From Candidatus Epulonipiscium sp. (GTDB taxonomy: Bacteria; Bacillota; Clostridia; Lachnospirales; JAAYNZ01), in the NCBI GenBank assembly GCA_012520595.1, contig JAAYNZ010000090.1, positions 1 through 33,254 on the forward strand: a stretch of 33,254 nucleotides of DNA, given 5' to 3'. Below the pieces are notes generated by a model, which saw only the letters and a list, made by a program, of their open reading frames with translations, did not search any database and was not told the DNA's origin. Numbering within the stretch: the first letter of the stretch is position 1; each line of letters starts with the position of its first letter. Made by a program: the position numbers and the translations under genes. Of the stretch, positions 8,654-18,626 are shown one piece after another.

Positions 8654-10423
8654 TTAACCATCCAACCATGAAATATTCATACGTTCTAATTGACGCTTTT
8701 CCTCGATGAGTCCTTGTAACTCCTTGAGATCTTTCGTCTTGCGACTACGGTGTTCAATGGAGGCTTGTTTCACTAGCTTAACTTGGTCATAAATGATCTT
8801 TTGCTTTTGCTCTCTTGATTGAAAATGAACTTCTCCTGTAAAAATTTTAGATGCTTTTTGCTGCTCTTCTAATGAAGAAAATCTTGCTACAATATTTGCT
8901 CCATCTATTTTTTCATTCTTTTCATAAGCTGTATAAATGTAATCGGCTACTTGTTCATAGACTTGATCAATAAAATCTTGAGGTTGTAAATACTGCTTTA
9001 ATCCTGGATATAACCTTGGTTCTGTAAAAAGAAGATATAACAAACTTCTTTGGGCTTTGGTAACACCTGTATCCTTTTCTAAGAGTTGCTTTTTAGGAGT
9101 TGTGGAATGATAAGTAAAAGGTTCTGGTTGTACTTTTTGATAACGTAACATTTCCTTTTTCAATGACTCAATGGGTATACCTCCTATTTTAGCAACTTCC
9201 TGTGTATAAATTTCTTGGGCCACTGTACTTTTAATCTTTATTAAACGTTGTCCTGCTTCTCGTATAAATCCTATTTTCCCTTCCGGATCTTCTAAATTAT
9301 ATTTCTCCATCATTAAATTTATTTCAAACTCCATACTGCTACAAGTATGTTCATGGATTAATTCTTTAAAAGCTTCTGTGCCATTAGTTTTAATATAATC
9401 ATCTGGATCTTGCTTTCCTGGGATTTTTAAAATTTTAATTCCTAAACCATACTCTTCTAAGATAGGAATAGCTCGTAAGGCAGCCCGGATACCTGCATCA
9501 TCACTGTCATAAATCAGTACTACTTCCCTTACATATCTTCGCAACAACTGAGCATGATAGGGAGTAAAGGCTGTTCCTAAAGAAGCCACTACATTGGAAA
9601 ATCCTGCTTGGTGTAAAGCAATTACATCCATATATCCCTCTACAATGAGAATTTGATCTTGTCTGGCTGTTCTAGCTATGTTTAATCCATATAAATGTTT
9701 ACCTTTATCAAACAATGGAGTTTCAGGAGAATTCAAATATTTAGGTTCTCCATCTCCTAATACACGACCTCCAAAACCAATGATACGGTTGTGTACATCA
9801 AAAATTGGAAACATTAAACGATTAAAAAATCGATCAAAATATCCAGTTGTTCTTTTTTCAGGAATCACTAACCCACTTTGTGAAAGAACACGGTCCGTAT
9901 AACCTTTATTTAATAAAAATTGATATAAATCATTGCGGCTAATATTGGCATAACCAAGTCCAAACATTCTTTGATACTTAGGATCCATTTGTCTCCTGTT
10001 TAAATATTCCAAAGCACGTTTTCCTCTGGCAGAATGAAGATTGGAATAAAAATACCTAGCAGACTCTACATGAATTTCTAATAATTGCTGCTGTAATTGC
10101 ATTTTTTCTTTTTCCTGCTCCGACATTTCTGGATCTGGTAGAGAAATGTGAGCTCGATCTGCTAAATATTTTACGGCTTCTACAAAATTATAATTTTCCA
10201 TTTGCATAATAAAAGTATATACATTTCCTCCCGCTCCACACCCAAAACAATAGTACATTTGTTTATCCGGGCTTACAGAAAAAGAAGGCGTATTTTCATT
10301 ATGAAAAGGACATAAACCAAAATAAGAACTTCCTCGTTTTTTTAATTGTATATATTCTCCGATCACATCTTCAATTACATTTTGAAAACGAATTTCTTCA
10401 ATTAACTCTGTCGGATAATACAT
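8654..10423 (-). CDS. dnaG: DNA primase
   Basis: CHC2 zinc finger 'CPFHNENTPSFSVSPDKQMYYCFGCGAGGN'; Toprim 'LIVEGYMDVIALHQAGF'. Confidence 0.99.
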   Translation of the reverse strand: MYYPTELIEEIRFQNVIEDVIGEYIQLKKRGSSYFGLCPFHNENTPSFSVSPDKQMYYCFGCGAGGNVYTFIMQMENYNFVEAVKYLADRAHISLPDPEMSEQEKEKMQLQQQLLEIHVESARYFYSNLHSARGKRALEYLNRRQMDPKYQRMFGLGYANISRNDLYQFLLNKGYTDRVLSQSGLVIPEKRTTGYFDRFFNRLMFPIFDVHNRIIGFGGRVLGDGEPKYLNSPETPLFDKGKHLYGLNIARTARQDQILIVEGYMDVIALHQAGFSNVVASLGTAFTPYHAQLLRRYVREVVLIYDSDDAGIRAALRAIPILEEYGLGIKILKIPGKQDPDDYIKTNGTEAFKELIHEHTCSSMEFEINLMMEKYNLEDPEGKIGFIREAGQRLIKIKSTVAQEIYTQEVAKIGGIPIESLKKEMLRYQKVQPEPFTYHSTTPKKQLLEKDTGVTKAQRSLLYLLFTEPRLYPGLKQYLQPQDFIDQVYEQVADYIYTAYEKNEKIDGANIVARFSSLEEQQKASKIFTGEVHFQSREQKQKIIYDQVKLVKQASIEHRSRKTKDLKELQGLIEEKRQLERMNISWLDG

Positions 10424-10608
10424 TGAACTCTCCTCATCTTTTTTACAGTTCTATACTCTTTATTCATTCGACATTTTTTTCGAAAATCCTTTTAAAAAAA
10501 TGATTTTTGTATAATGTATATAAAAAAAATTTTTTCCATTTGATTTTTATTCTTTTATACCATAGTTTTATGTATTTTTTTACAAATTAAAACAATATTT
10601 TACTCTAC

Positions 10609-11619
10609 CTAATAGATATTCCAAGAAGTAGGAATATAAATTTTTTCAAACATTTTCATAGCATAACGATCTGTCATTCCTGCAATATAATCACATACGA
10701 CTTGTTCTATAGGAGCTTCCTTTCGAATATACATCTCTCTACATTCGCCTGATAGCTCCTCAGGATAACATATAAAATGCTGATACAATTTTTTTAAAAT
10801 ATATTGTGCTTTTTTGTCTTCTGCCTTGGCTTTTGATCCAATATATACTTTTTCAAACATAAATTGTCGAACTACATACATGGCTTCCTTTGTTGCTTCA
10901 CTCATGATGATATCTGGTTGATGATAACTTTGTTTAACAATATCACAAACCATATGATGAATTCTTCGGCTGGAAGTTTCTCCAAGAATAGTAATGGCTT
11001 CTCTTGGCAGGTCTTCTACCCGTAGCACTTGACCACGTAATGCATCATCAATATCATGATTAATGTATGCGATCTTATCTGCAATTTGAACCACTTTTCC
11101 CTCTAATGTAGAAGGACTTCCCTTCGTTGGATGATTCAAAATTCCATCTTGAACTTCCCATGTTAAATTCAGCCCTTGGCCTTCTCTTTCCAAAACTTCT
11201 ACTACTCGTAGACTTTGCTCATAATGTCGAAAACCAAAAGGATTTACTTGATTAAGTAATTCTTCTCCTGTGTGTCCAAAAGGAGTGTGTCCTAGATCAT
11301 GTGCTAGAGCAATAGCTTCTGTTAAATCCTCATTCAATTGCAGTGCTTTTGCAATGGTTCTAGCAATCTGGGCTACTTCCAATGTATGAGTTAAACGAGT
11401 ACGATAATGGTCACCTTCTGGAGAGATAAATACTTGTGTTTTATGTTTAAGTCTCCGAAAAGACTTACAGTGTAGAATACGATCTCGATCCCTTTGAAAA
11501 GTTGTTCGAATGGTACAGGGCTCCTCTTGCCTTTTTCTTCCCTTTGTATTAATACTGTAACAAGCATAAGGACTTAAAATACGCACTTCTTGTTCTTCTT
11601 GAATTTCACGTATGTTCAT
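10609..11619 (-). CDS. Deoxyguanosinetriphosphate triphosphohydrolase-like protein (HD domain)
   Basis: 'HCKSFRRLKHKTQVFISPEGDHYRTRLTHTLEVAQIARTIA' and 'ALAHDLGHTPFGHTGE'. Confidence 0.96.
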   Translation of the reverse strand: MNIREIQEEQEVRILSPYACYSINTKGRKRQEEPCTIRTTFQRDRDRILHCKSFRRLKHKTQVFISPEGDHYRTRLTHTLEVAQIARTIAKALQLNEDLTEAIALAHDLGHTPFGHTGEELLNQVNPFGFRHYEQSLRVVEVLEREGQGLNLTWEVQDGILNHPTKGSPSTLEGKVVQIADKIAYINHDIDDALRGQVLRVEDLPREAITILGETSSRRIHHMVCDIVKQSYHQPDIIMSEATKEAMYVVRQFMFEKVYIGSKAKAEDKKAQYILKKLYQHFICYPEELSGECREMYIRKEAPIEQVVCDYIAGMTDRYAMKMFEKIYIPTSWNIY

Positions 11620-11765
11620 TTTTATCCCTCCTACTCATTATCACCCTTTTACTATTTTCCTATCGTGATTTGAAATTTATTTTCAAAATTTAATCTTCTT
11701 ATTATATATATACTACATTTTTTATCAAAATCCTTTATTTCAAAAAAACTTCCCCAATGTACTTT

Positions 11766-11797
11766 AAAAAAACCATCTGTATTTAAGATGGTTTTTT
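11766..11797 (-). terminator. Terminator overlapping the 3' end of the Gfo/Idh gene
   Basis: AAAAACCATCTgtatttAAGATGGTTTTTT; the hairpin arm encodes the last codons and the stop. Confidence 0.8.
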
Positions 11798-12898
11798 GCT
11801 TTTGTCCTCTTTTGTCGCTGTTTTCCCTTTTCTTTTTTTATTTTTGTTCATATCCTGTGTCAAATAAGTGCCCATGGATTGGACCTCTATGACTTGTTGC
11901 GTTTCCATTGCCTTTAGTATATCAAAAATAGTTTTTGTATCTCCAAATTCTACTATTGGGGGAACTTGTATTTCTTCTTTCCCCATAATTGAGTTATAAT
12001 AATTCAAAAACTCATTATAATATCCTCTTTGAGGTGTAAAAGGAATTAATTCATGCCTTCCATCATTATAAAATACATTAATAAAACCACAATTTTTATC
12101 TTCTAGATAAATCATACCTTCTGTTCCAAAAATTCGAAGCCCTATTGCAGGCTTTTGAGATTCTTCTCCTTTTGTCCAATAAATAAAATGCCCAATGAGA
12201 CCGTTTCGAAATAGAAATTGAGAATGAATAGAGGTATAGGGACAAAAACTATCTTCCCTAGGCTGTCCGAATGCGGAGATTTTATCCATGTCTCCAAAAA
12301 TATAACGTATGGCTGCCATGTCATGAACCGCTGCATCTAAAAAAATACCACCTGGAAAGTCAGGGTATTGCCTCCACTCCTTCCCAGCAAATGTATCCTT
12401 CTTCATCTCTTCTGGAAAATTAACAACATTATGATAAATAAAGTAGAGTGGATTTCCAATCTTCTTCTCTTCTACTAGATTACGAATAATATTAATTTCT
12501 TCATTATATCGATAGTTTTCTGCAATCATAATACGGATACCATATTTTTTGGGAAACTCAATAAAATGAGCAGCTTCTTCTAAAGTAGGAGCTAAAGGCT
12601 TTTCACAAATTAAATTTTTACCTGCCTTTGCTACATCCAATGAAACTTTATAATTCATAGAAATGGGTACAGCAATATTCACTACATCTATTTCTTCTTT
12701 TTTTAACATATCATGGTAATCAGTATAAAGATGCCCCTTAGATAAACCTATTTTTTCCCCTGCTTTGACTAGCTTTTCTTGGGTTGGATTGGCCAAAGCC
12801 ACTACTTCATACTGTTCATGAAGCTCTTGTAATGCTGGAAAATGAAGACGATCCCAAGCCATACCTGTACCGATTACTGCCATTTTTAATTTTTTCAT
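11783..12898 (-). CDS. Gfo/Idh/MocA family NAD(P)-dependent oxidoreductase
   Basis: N-terminal 'KLKMAVIGTGMAWDRLHFPALQEL' Rossmann motif, 'NLICEKPLAPTLEEA', and Lys-rich C-terminal tail. Confidence 0.93.
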   Translation of the reverse strand: MKKLKMAVIGTGMAWDRLHFPALQELHEQYEVVALANPTQEKLVKAGEKIGLSKGHLYTDYHDMLKKEEIDVVNIAVPISMNYKVSLDVAKAGKNLICEKPLAPTLEEAAHFIEFPKKYGIRIMIAENYRYNEEINIIRNLVEEKKIGNPLYFIYHNVVNFPEEMKKDTFAGKEWRQYPDFPGGIFLDAAVHDMAAIRYIFGDMDKISAFGQPREDSFCPYTSIHSQFLFRNGLIGHFIYWTKGEESQKPAIGLRIFGTEGMIYLEDKNCGFINVFYNDGRHELIPFTPQRGYYNEFLNYYNSIMGKEEIQVPPIVEFGDTKTIFDILKAMETQQVIEVQSMGTYLTQDMNKNKKRKGKTATKEDKSKKPS

Positions 12899-12972
12899 CT
12901 ATTCTCTTTCTCCTTTCTATAATAAATCTTTCTTTCTTAGAATCTGATAAAAAATTATTTTTTATACACAAA

Positions 12973-12998
12973 AAAAAGACCCTTTTCAGGGTCTTTTT
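12973..12998 (-). terminator. ppdK terminator
   Basis: AAAAAGACCCttttcaGGGTCTTTTT hairpin just downstream of the ppdK stop. Confidence 0.85.
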
Positions 12999-13025
12999 AG
13001 AAGATCTTCTTTATACTATATATAT

Positions 13026-15662
13026 TTATTTATTGTTTTTTTCTTTAATGGCCGCTTGGGCTGCAGCTAATCGAGCAATGGGTACTCTAAAGGGTGAACA
13101 AGATACATAATTCAATCCTAAGGAATGACAGAATTCTACAGAAGAAGGATCTCCTCCATGCTCACCACAAATACCTAATTTTAGATCAGACTTAGCAGAA
13201 CGTCCTTTTTCTGCTGCAATTTTGATCAATTGACCAACACCTTTTTGGTCAATTCTAGAGAAGGGATCAAACTCATAAACTTGTTTGTCATAGTAATCTT
13301 CTAAGAATTTACCAGCGTCATCTCTAGAAAATCCAAAGGTCATTTGGGTTAAATCATTGGTACCAAAAGAGAAGAAATCTGCTTCTTTTGCAATTTCATC
13401 TGCTGTTAAAGCTGCTCTTGGGATCTCAATCATAGTACCTACATGGTATTCAATTTCTACCCCAGCCTCTTTTAAAACATCATTAACAGTATTTACAACT
13501 ACTTCTTTTACATATTGTAATTCTTTTACTTCCCCTACTAAAGGAATCATAATTTCTGGAATGATGTCATAGCCTTTATTTTTCTTTACTTCTACTGCTG
13601 CTTCCATGATAGCTCTTGCTTGCATTTCAGCAATTTCAGGGTAAGAAACAGCCAAACGACAGCCTCGATGACCCATCATTGGGTTAAACTCATGTAAAGA
13701 TTGTATTGTTGCCTTTAAATCCTCAAAAGGAATCTTCATGGTTTCTGCTAACCCTTTGATATCTTCATCTTCTTGAGGTAAAAATTCATGTAAAGGAGGA
13801 TCTAAGAGACGAATGGTCACTGGTTTTCCTGCCATTACTTCATATAAACCTACAAAATCTTGTCTTTGTAAAGGTAATAATTCACCTAAAGCAGCTCTTC
13901 TACCTTCTTCATTTTGAGCTAAGATCATTTTACGTACTTTAGTAATACGATCTTCATCAAAGAACATATGCTCTGTACGGCAAAGCCCAATACCTTCTGC
14001 GCCAAATTCTAAAGCTTTTTCTGCATCTCGTGGAGTATCTGCATTGGTTCTTACACTTAACATTCTTTCTTTATCTGCCCATCCCATGAAACGAGCAAAA
14101 TCACCAGAAATTTCTGGATCCACGGTAGGTATATCTTCTCCGTATACATTTCCTGTAGAACCATCTAAAGAGATATAATCTCCTTCTTTATAAGTAGTTC
14201 CATCTTCAGTAACAAAATATTTTTCTTCTTCTACGATTTTAATATCATGGCAACCCGATACACAGCAAGTTCCCATACCTCTTGCTACAACTGCAGCATG
14301 AGAAGTCATACCGCCTCGGCCTGTTAAAATCCCTCTTGCAGCAGCCATACCTTCAATATCTTCTGGAGATGTTTCTAAACGAACAAGAATAACTCTTTCG
14401 CCTCTTTCATGAGCTGCTTTTGCATCTTCTGCTGTAAAATAGATTTTACCTGCAGCTGCTCCAGGAGATGCGGGTAAGCCTTTTGCAATAGGTGTTGCTG
14501 CATTTAAGGCTTTGTTATCAAAGTTAGGATGCAACAATTGATCCAATTGCTTAGGATCTACTTGTAAAAGAGCTTGTTGCTCTGTAATTAAACCTTCTTC
14601 TACTAAATCAACAGCAATTTTAAGGGCTGCTGCTGCTGTTCGTTTCCCATTACGTGTTTGTAAAATGTATAACTTTTCATCTTCAATGGTAAATTCCATG
14701 TCCTGCATGTCTTTGTAATGTTTCTCTAAGTTTTCTGCAATCTCAACAAATTGTTTATACGCTGCAGGCATTTTTTCTTCTAATGTACGAATGGGGTCTG
14801 GCGTACGGATTCCAGCTACTACGTCTTCACCTTGTGCATTAATGAGGTACTCACCATATAATACGTTTTCACCTGTAGCAGGGTTTCTTGTAAAAGCAAC
14901 ACCTGTTCCAGAAGTTTCACCCATGTTTCCAAAAACCATCATTTGTACGTTAACAGCTGTTCCCCAACTAGCAGGAATATCATGCATTCTACGATATACG
15001 ATGGCTCTTGGATTGTTCCATGAACGGAATACTGCTGTAATAGAAGCTAATAATTGAGCCTTAGGATCTTGTGGAAAATCTTGTCCTAATTCTTTTTTAT
15101 AAAGAGCTTTAAATTGTGTAATAATATCTTTTAAATGATCGGCTGTTAAGTCAGTATCTAATTCACAACCATTTTTTTCTTTTACAGCATCAAAGATTTC
15201 ATCAAATTTAGCTTTGGGAATTTCCATAACAACATCAGAAAACATTTGAATAAATCTTCGATAAGAGTCATAAGCAAAACGAGGATTATTAGTTGCTTTT
15301 GCAAAACCTTCTACAGCTACATCATTCAATCCTAAATTTAAAATCGTATCCATCATTCCAGGCATAGAAGCACGAGCACCGGAACGAACAGAAACTAATA
15401 AAGGATTCTCTGTATCTCCAAACTTCTTACCTGTAATTTTTTCTAATTCAACTAAGGACTTTTCAATTTGTTCTATAATGTCTTCAGACACCTTTTGTCC
15501 TTGATCATAATAGTCAATACATGCTTCGGTAGTAACAATAAATCCTTGGGGAATGGGAAGGCCTAAGTTAGTCATTTCAGCTAAGTTAGCACCTTTTCCA
15601 CCTAAAAGATTTCGCATGGTGGCATTGCCTTCACTGAACATGTAAACAAATTTTTTGCTCAT
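13026..15662 (-). CDS. ppdK: Pyruvate, phosphate dikinase
   Basis: 878 aa: 'KKFVYMFSEGNATMRNLLGGKGANLAEM', 'GRGGMTSHAAVVARGMGTCCVSGC', 'SFGTNDLTQMTFGFSRDD', 'LGICGEHGGDPSSVEFC'. Confidence 0.99.
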   Translation of the reverse strand: MSKKFVYMFSEGNATMRNLLGGKGANLAEMTNLGLPIPQGFIVTTEACIDYYDQGQKVSEDIIEQIEKSLVELEKITGKKFGDTENPLLVSVRSGARASMPGMMDTILNLGLNDVAVEGFAKATNNPRFAYDSYRRFIQMFSDVVMEIPKAKFDEIFDAVKEKNGCELDTDLTADHLKDIITQFKALYKKELGQDFPQDPKAQLLASITAVFRSWNNPRAIVYRRMHDIPASWGTAVNVQMMVFGNMGETSGTGVAFTRNPATGENVLYGEYLINAQGEDVVAGIRTPDPIRTLEEKMPAAYKQFVEIAENLEKHYKDMQDMEFTIEDEKLYILQTRNGKRTAAAALKIAVDLVEEGLITEQQALLQVDPKQLDQLLHPNFDNKALNAATPIAKGLPASPGAAAGKIYFTAEDAKAAHERGERVILVRLETSPEDIEGMAAARGILTGRGGMTSHAAVVARGMGTCCVSGCHDIKIVEEEKYFVTEDGTTYKEGDYISLDGSTGNVYGEDIPTVDPEISGDFARFMGWADKERMLSVRTNADTPRDAEKALEFGAEGIGLCRTEHMFFDEDRITKVRKMILAQNEEGRRAALGELLPLQRQDFVGLYEVMAGKPVTIRLLDPPLHEFLPQEDEDIKGLAETMKIPFEDLKATIQSLHEFNPMMGHRGCRLAVSYPEIAEMQARAIMEAAVEVKKNKGYDIIPEIMIPLVGEVKELQYVKEVVVNTVNDVLKEAGVEIEYHVGTMIEIPRAALTADEIAKEADFFSFGTNDLTQMTFGFSRDDAGKFLEDYYDKQVYEFDPFSRIDQKGVGQLIKIAAEKGRSAKSDLKLGICGEHGGDPSSVEFCHSLGLNYVSCSPFRVPIARLAAAQAAIKEKNNK

Positions 15663-15689
15663 TTGATTTTACCTCCTGTGTTTATGTAT

Positions 15690-15801
15690 TTTTCATTGGT
15701 AGAATAGTGAGCTCTAGATATTCTTCTCTCTCTTTTTATCTGGGACAATAAATCAATTTGTGCGAGCTCTAGGGATCTATTCCAAATCCGCTTATATTAT
15801 A
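15690..15801 (-). promoter_or_regulatory. ppdK promoter region and possible structured 5' leader
   Basis: -10 TATAAT (15796-15801, minus strand), then a leader in which GGAATAG...GAGCTC can pair with GAGCTC.A.CTATTC. CTAGAGCTC occurs twice. Confidence 0.4.
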
Positions 15802-15852
15802 ACACAAAAAAATTTTTTTAATAGGCATTTTTGATATTTTTTTGTGTTTTTG

Positions 15853-17256
15853 TTAAAAATCAAATTTTTCATTAAAATATGCTTCTAAATCATCAATTTT
15901 AATTCGTTCTTGTACCATATTATCCCGATGTCGAATAGTAACAGCATGATCTTCTAATGAATCAAAATCAAAAGTAATACAATAGGGAGTACCAATCTCA
16001 TCTTGTCGGCGATATCGTTTTCCAATACTACCTGCATCATCAAATTGAACCGTATAATGTTTTAATAACTTTTCATATACCTCTTGGGCTTGTTCTGACA
16101 ACTTCTTTGATAAAGGTAATACCGCTATTTTAACTGGAGCCAAAGCAGGATGGAAACGAAGTACTGTACGAACTTCTCCATTTTCTAACTCTTCTTCATC
16201 ATATGCTTCACATAAAAAAGCAAGGGTTACTCGATCAGCTCCAAGAGAAGGCTCTACACAATAAGGAATATAACGTTCATTGGTTTGAGGATCAAAGTAA
16301 CTCATATCTTCTCCTGAATGTTCTTGATGTTGTTTTAAGTCATAATCTGTTCGATCCGCAATTCCCCAAAGTTCTCCCCATCCAAAAGGAAATCGGTAGT
16401 CAATATCTGTTGTTGCTTTACTGTAATGAGACAGCTCTTCAGGACTATGATCCCTTAGTTGTAAATGTTCTTTAGGGATACCTAAAGAAAGTAACCAATT
16501 AAAACAGAAATCTTTCCAATATTGAAACCATTCTAAATCAGTACCTGGTTCGCAGAAAAACTCCAATTCCATTTGTTCAAATTCTCGAGTTCGGAAAATA
16601 AAATTACCGGGAGTAATTTCATTTCGGAAAGACTTACCAACTTGACCGATTCCAAAAGGAATTTTTTTTCTTGTAGTTCTTTGGACATTTTTAAAATTAA
16701 CGAAAATACCTTGTGCTGTTTCTGGCCGTAAATATACTGCATTCTTTGAGTCTTCCGTTACCCCTTGAAAAGTTTTAAACATAAGGTTAAACTGACGAAT
16801 ATCTGTAAAGTCTTTTGCTCCACAAGAAGGGCAAGGAATATTTTCCTCTTGGATGTATGATTGCAATTTTTCATTACTCCATCCATCTACTTCTTCTTCT
16901 GTTCCTTGTTTTTTCATATATTCTTCAATTAATTGATCAGCTCGAAATCGTTCTCTACAGTTTTTACAATCCATTAACGGATCATTAAAACCATCCAAAT
17001 GTCCAGAAGCTTTCCATACTTGTGTATTCATTAAAATAGCACAATCTACCCCTACATTGTATGGACTTTCTTTAATAAACTTTTTCCACCAAGCTTGCTT
17101 TATATTATTCTTTAATTCTACCCCTAAAGGACCATAATCCCATGTATTTGAAAGTCCACCATAAATCTCAGAACCAGGATAGACAAATCCTCTTGCCTTG
17201 GCAAGTGCTACAACTTTTTCCATTGTTTTTTCTATTGGGTTCATTTTAATTTTCAT
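15853..17256 (-). CDS. glyS: Glycyl-tRNA synthetase (single-chain, class II)
   Basis: '[36 protein letters not shown]', '[17 protein letters not shown]', '[25 protein letters not shown]', '[14 protein letters not shown]'. Confidence 0.98.
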   Translation of the reverse strand: MKIKMNPIEKTMEKVVALAKARGFVYPGSEIYGGLSNTWDYGPLGVELKNNIKQAWWKKFIKESPYNVGVDCAILMNTQVWKASGHLDGFNDPLMDCKNCRERFRADQLIEEYMKKQGTEEEVDGWSNEKLQSYIQEENIPCPSCGAKDFTDIRQFNLMFKTFQGVTEDSKNAVYLRPETAQGIFVNFKNVQRTTRKKIPFGIGQVGKSFRNEITPGNFIFRTREFEQMELEFFCEPGTDLEWFQYWKDFCFNWLLSLGIPKEHLQLRDHSPEELSHYSKATTDIDYRFPFGWGELWGIADRTDYDLKQHQEHSGEDMSYFDPQTNERYIPYCVEPSLGADRVTLAFLCEAYDEEELENGEVRTVLRFHPALAPVKIAVLPLSKKLSEQAQEVYEKLLKHYTVQFDDAGSIGKRYRRQDEIGTPYCITFDFDSLEDHAVTIRHRDNMVQERIKIDDLEAYFNEKFDF

Positions 17257-17303
17257 TCCTTCCTATATCTAAATGCTAGCTAGAAGATACATTCTGTTGA
17301 AAT

Positions 17304-17495
17304 AAAAAAACATCTTCCATCCCATAAGGGACGAAAGATGTATCTTCCGCGGTTCCACCCTTGTTGATATGTAAAATACATATCCACTTTGGTTCTACTG
17401 CTCAAAAGTGCCCTTCTTCAAAGTGATTCATTGGGCTTCCACCTTCCCCAACTCGCTATACAATCTTTCTTTGAATACTCCTCTTTTTCATCGCA
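17304..17495 (-). ncRNA. T-box leader (glycine type) upstream of glyS, including its terminator
   Basis: Minus strand contains the T-box/antiterminator AAGGGTGGAACCGCGG (17348-17363), stem I elements (GCGAGTTGGGGAAGGTGGAAGCCCAATGAATCAC...), candidate specifier GGC at 17410-17412, and the terminator ACATCTTTCGTCCCttatGGGATGGAAGATGTTTTTTT. Confidence 0.95.
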
Positions 17496-17539
17496 ATTAT
17501 ATAATTTTAAATTTAATGTAGCAAATTTTCTTTCTTTTG

Positions 17540-18292
17540 TCAATAGGCAGATCCTAATTCTTCGATAAAAGCTAAGGTTTTAAATTTTTTATCTAAGTAA
17601 TAACCTACAAAAGCTTGACTTAGCACTGAAAGCTCTTTTAAAACCTGAGGAGACACTTGAAATTGAAAAAGTGCTTTTAAGTCAGAGGATAAAATATAAT
17701 GAATAGTATATAAGGTTCCCGGTAAAATTTTTTTGGCAGAAGAATCTATATCACAACATTCTTCACATAAGACTCCTCCCTCTGGAATACTAAAGAAAGG
17801 AAAATACTCCTTCTCCTCTCCACAATGAACACAAAAAATCACTTCTGGTGTAAATCCACTAAAAGACATGACCTTCCATTCATAAATTCGAAGAACAAGT
17901 TTAGGATCTAACTCCCCATTTGCTAACTTCCATAAAGTATAAAGTGTTAATTTCAGTAACTTTTCATTAGGACTATTTTCTTCTCCTACTGTCTCTAACA
18001 ATTCCATCATATAAATCCCACAAGATAAGACATAGATATCATTTCGAAGGTTATGAAAAGTCTCTATGACTTCTACTTGAGAAAGATTCCAATTATTTTT
18101 TCCCTTATATAATATAAAATCACAATAAGCAAATACTTGGGTTCCTGCCACAAATCGACTTCTCGGTTTTCTTGCTCCTCTTGCAGAAACTGAAATTTTA
18201 CCCTGCTCTTCTGTAAAAATGGTAATAATTTTATCTGCTTCTCCTACTGCCACTTCTCTAAGAACTAATCCTTTGGTTTTCAGTTCTTGCAT
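17540..18292 (-). CDS. recO: DNA repair protein RecO
   Basis: 'TKGLVLREVAVGEADKIITIFTEEQGKISVSARGARKPRSRF'; four-cysteine cluster C-C...C-C ('FCVHCGEE', 'LCEECC'); adjacency to yqzL and era. Confidence 0.96.
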   Translation of the reverse strand: MQELKTKGLVLREVAVGEADKIITIFTEEQGKISVSARGARKPRSRFVAGTQVFAYCDFILYKGKNNWNLSQVEVIETFHNLRNDIYVLSCGIYMMELLETVGEENSPNEKLLKLTLYTLWKLANGELDPKLVLRIYEWKVMSFSGFTPEVIFCVHCGEEKEYFPFFSIPEGGVLCEECCDIDSSAKKILPGTLYTIHYILSSDLKALFQFQVSPQVLKELSVLSQAFVGYYLDKKFKTLAFIEELGSAY

Positions 18293-18329
18293 AACATCCC
18301 TTTCTTTCTATGTAAAGAAAAGAGATGGA

Positions 18330-18491
18330 TTACCATATCACATCTCTTTCATGTAATGACGCTTCCCTAAATTCTGTATGATCATCACCTTGTTCTTGTT
18401 GTTCTTGTTGCCCTTGGTACTCGATCATGCCAAGATAAGCATCTATATTTCCTGTTTGTTCAAATACCTTCCAAAAAAACTCGTCCAACAT
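18330..18491 (-). CDS. yqzL: YqzL family protein
   Basis: 53 aa starting MLDEFFWKVFEQTGNIDAYLGMIEY, matching the YqzL pattern; RBS GGGGGCTGTC upstream; lies between era and recO as in Bacillus. The track's 91-aa ORF is probably over-extended. Confidence 0.85.
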   Translation of the reverse strand: MLDEFFWKVFEQTGNIDAYLGMIEYQGQQEQQEQGDDHTEFREASLHERDVIW

Positions 18492-18626
18492 ATGACAGCC
18501 CCCTAATCCATTACTCAAATTATTTATACTACTAGGGTAACCGTCTCCAAAAAAATCATACCACGCAAAACTTCCCAATTCTTTTTTATAAAATCCCCTT
18601 GACAAAACCTTCTCCGTATTCTATCG

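Noticed and set aside
18492-18605. N-terminal 38 codons of the 91-aa track ORF (MSRGFYKKELGSFAWYDFFGDGYPSSINNLSNGLGGCH)
   Set aside because: YqzL homology begins at the downstream ATG (MLDEFFWKVF), which has a GGGGG RBS. The upstream part has no recognisable family and is probably untranslated intergenic sequence.
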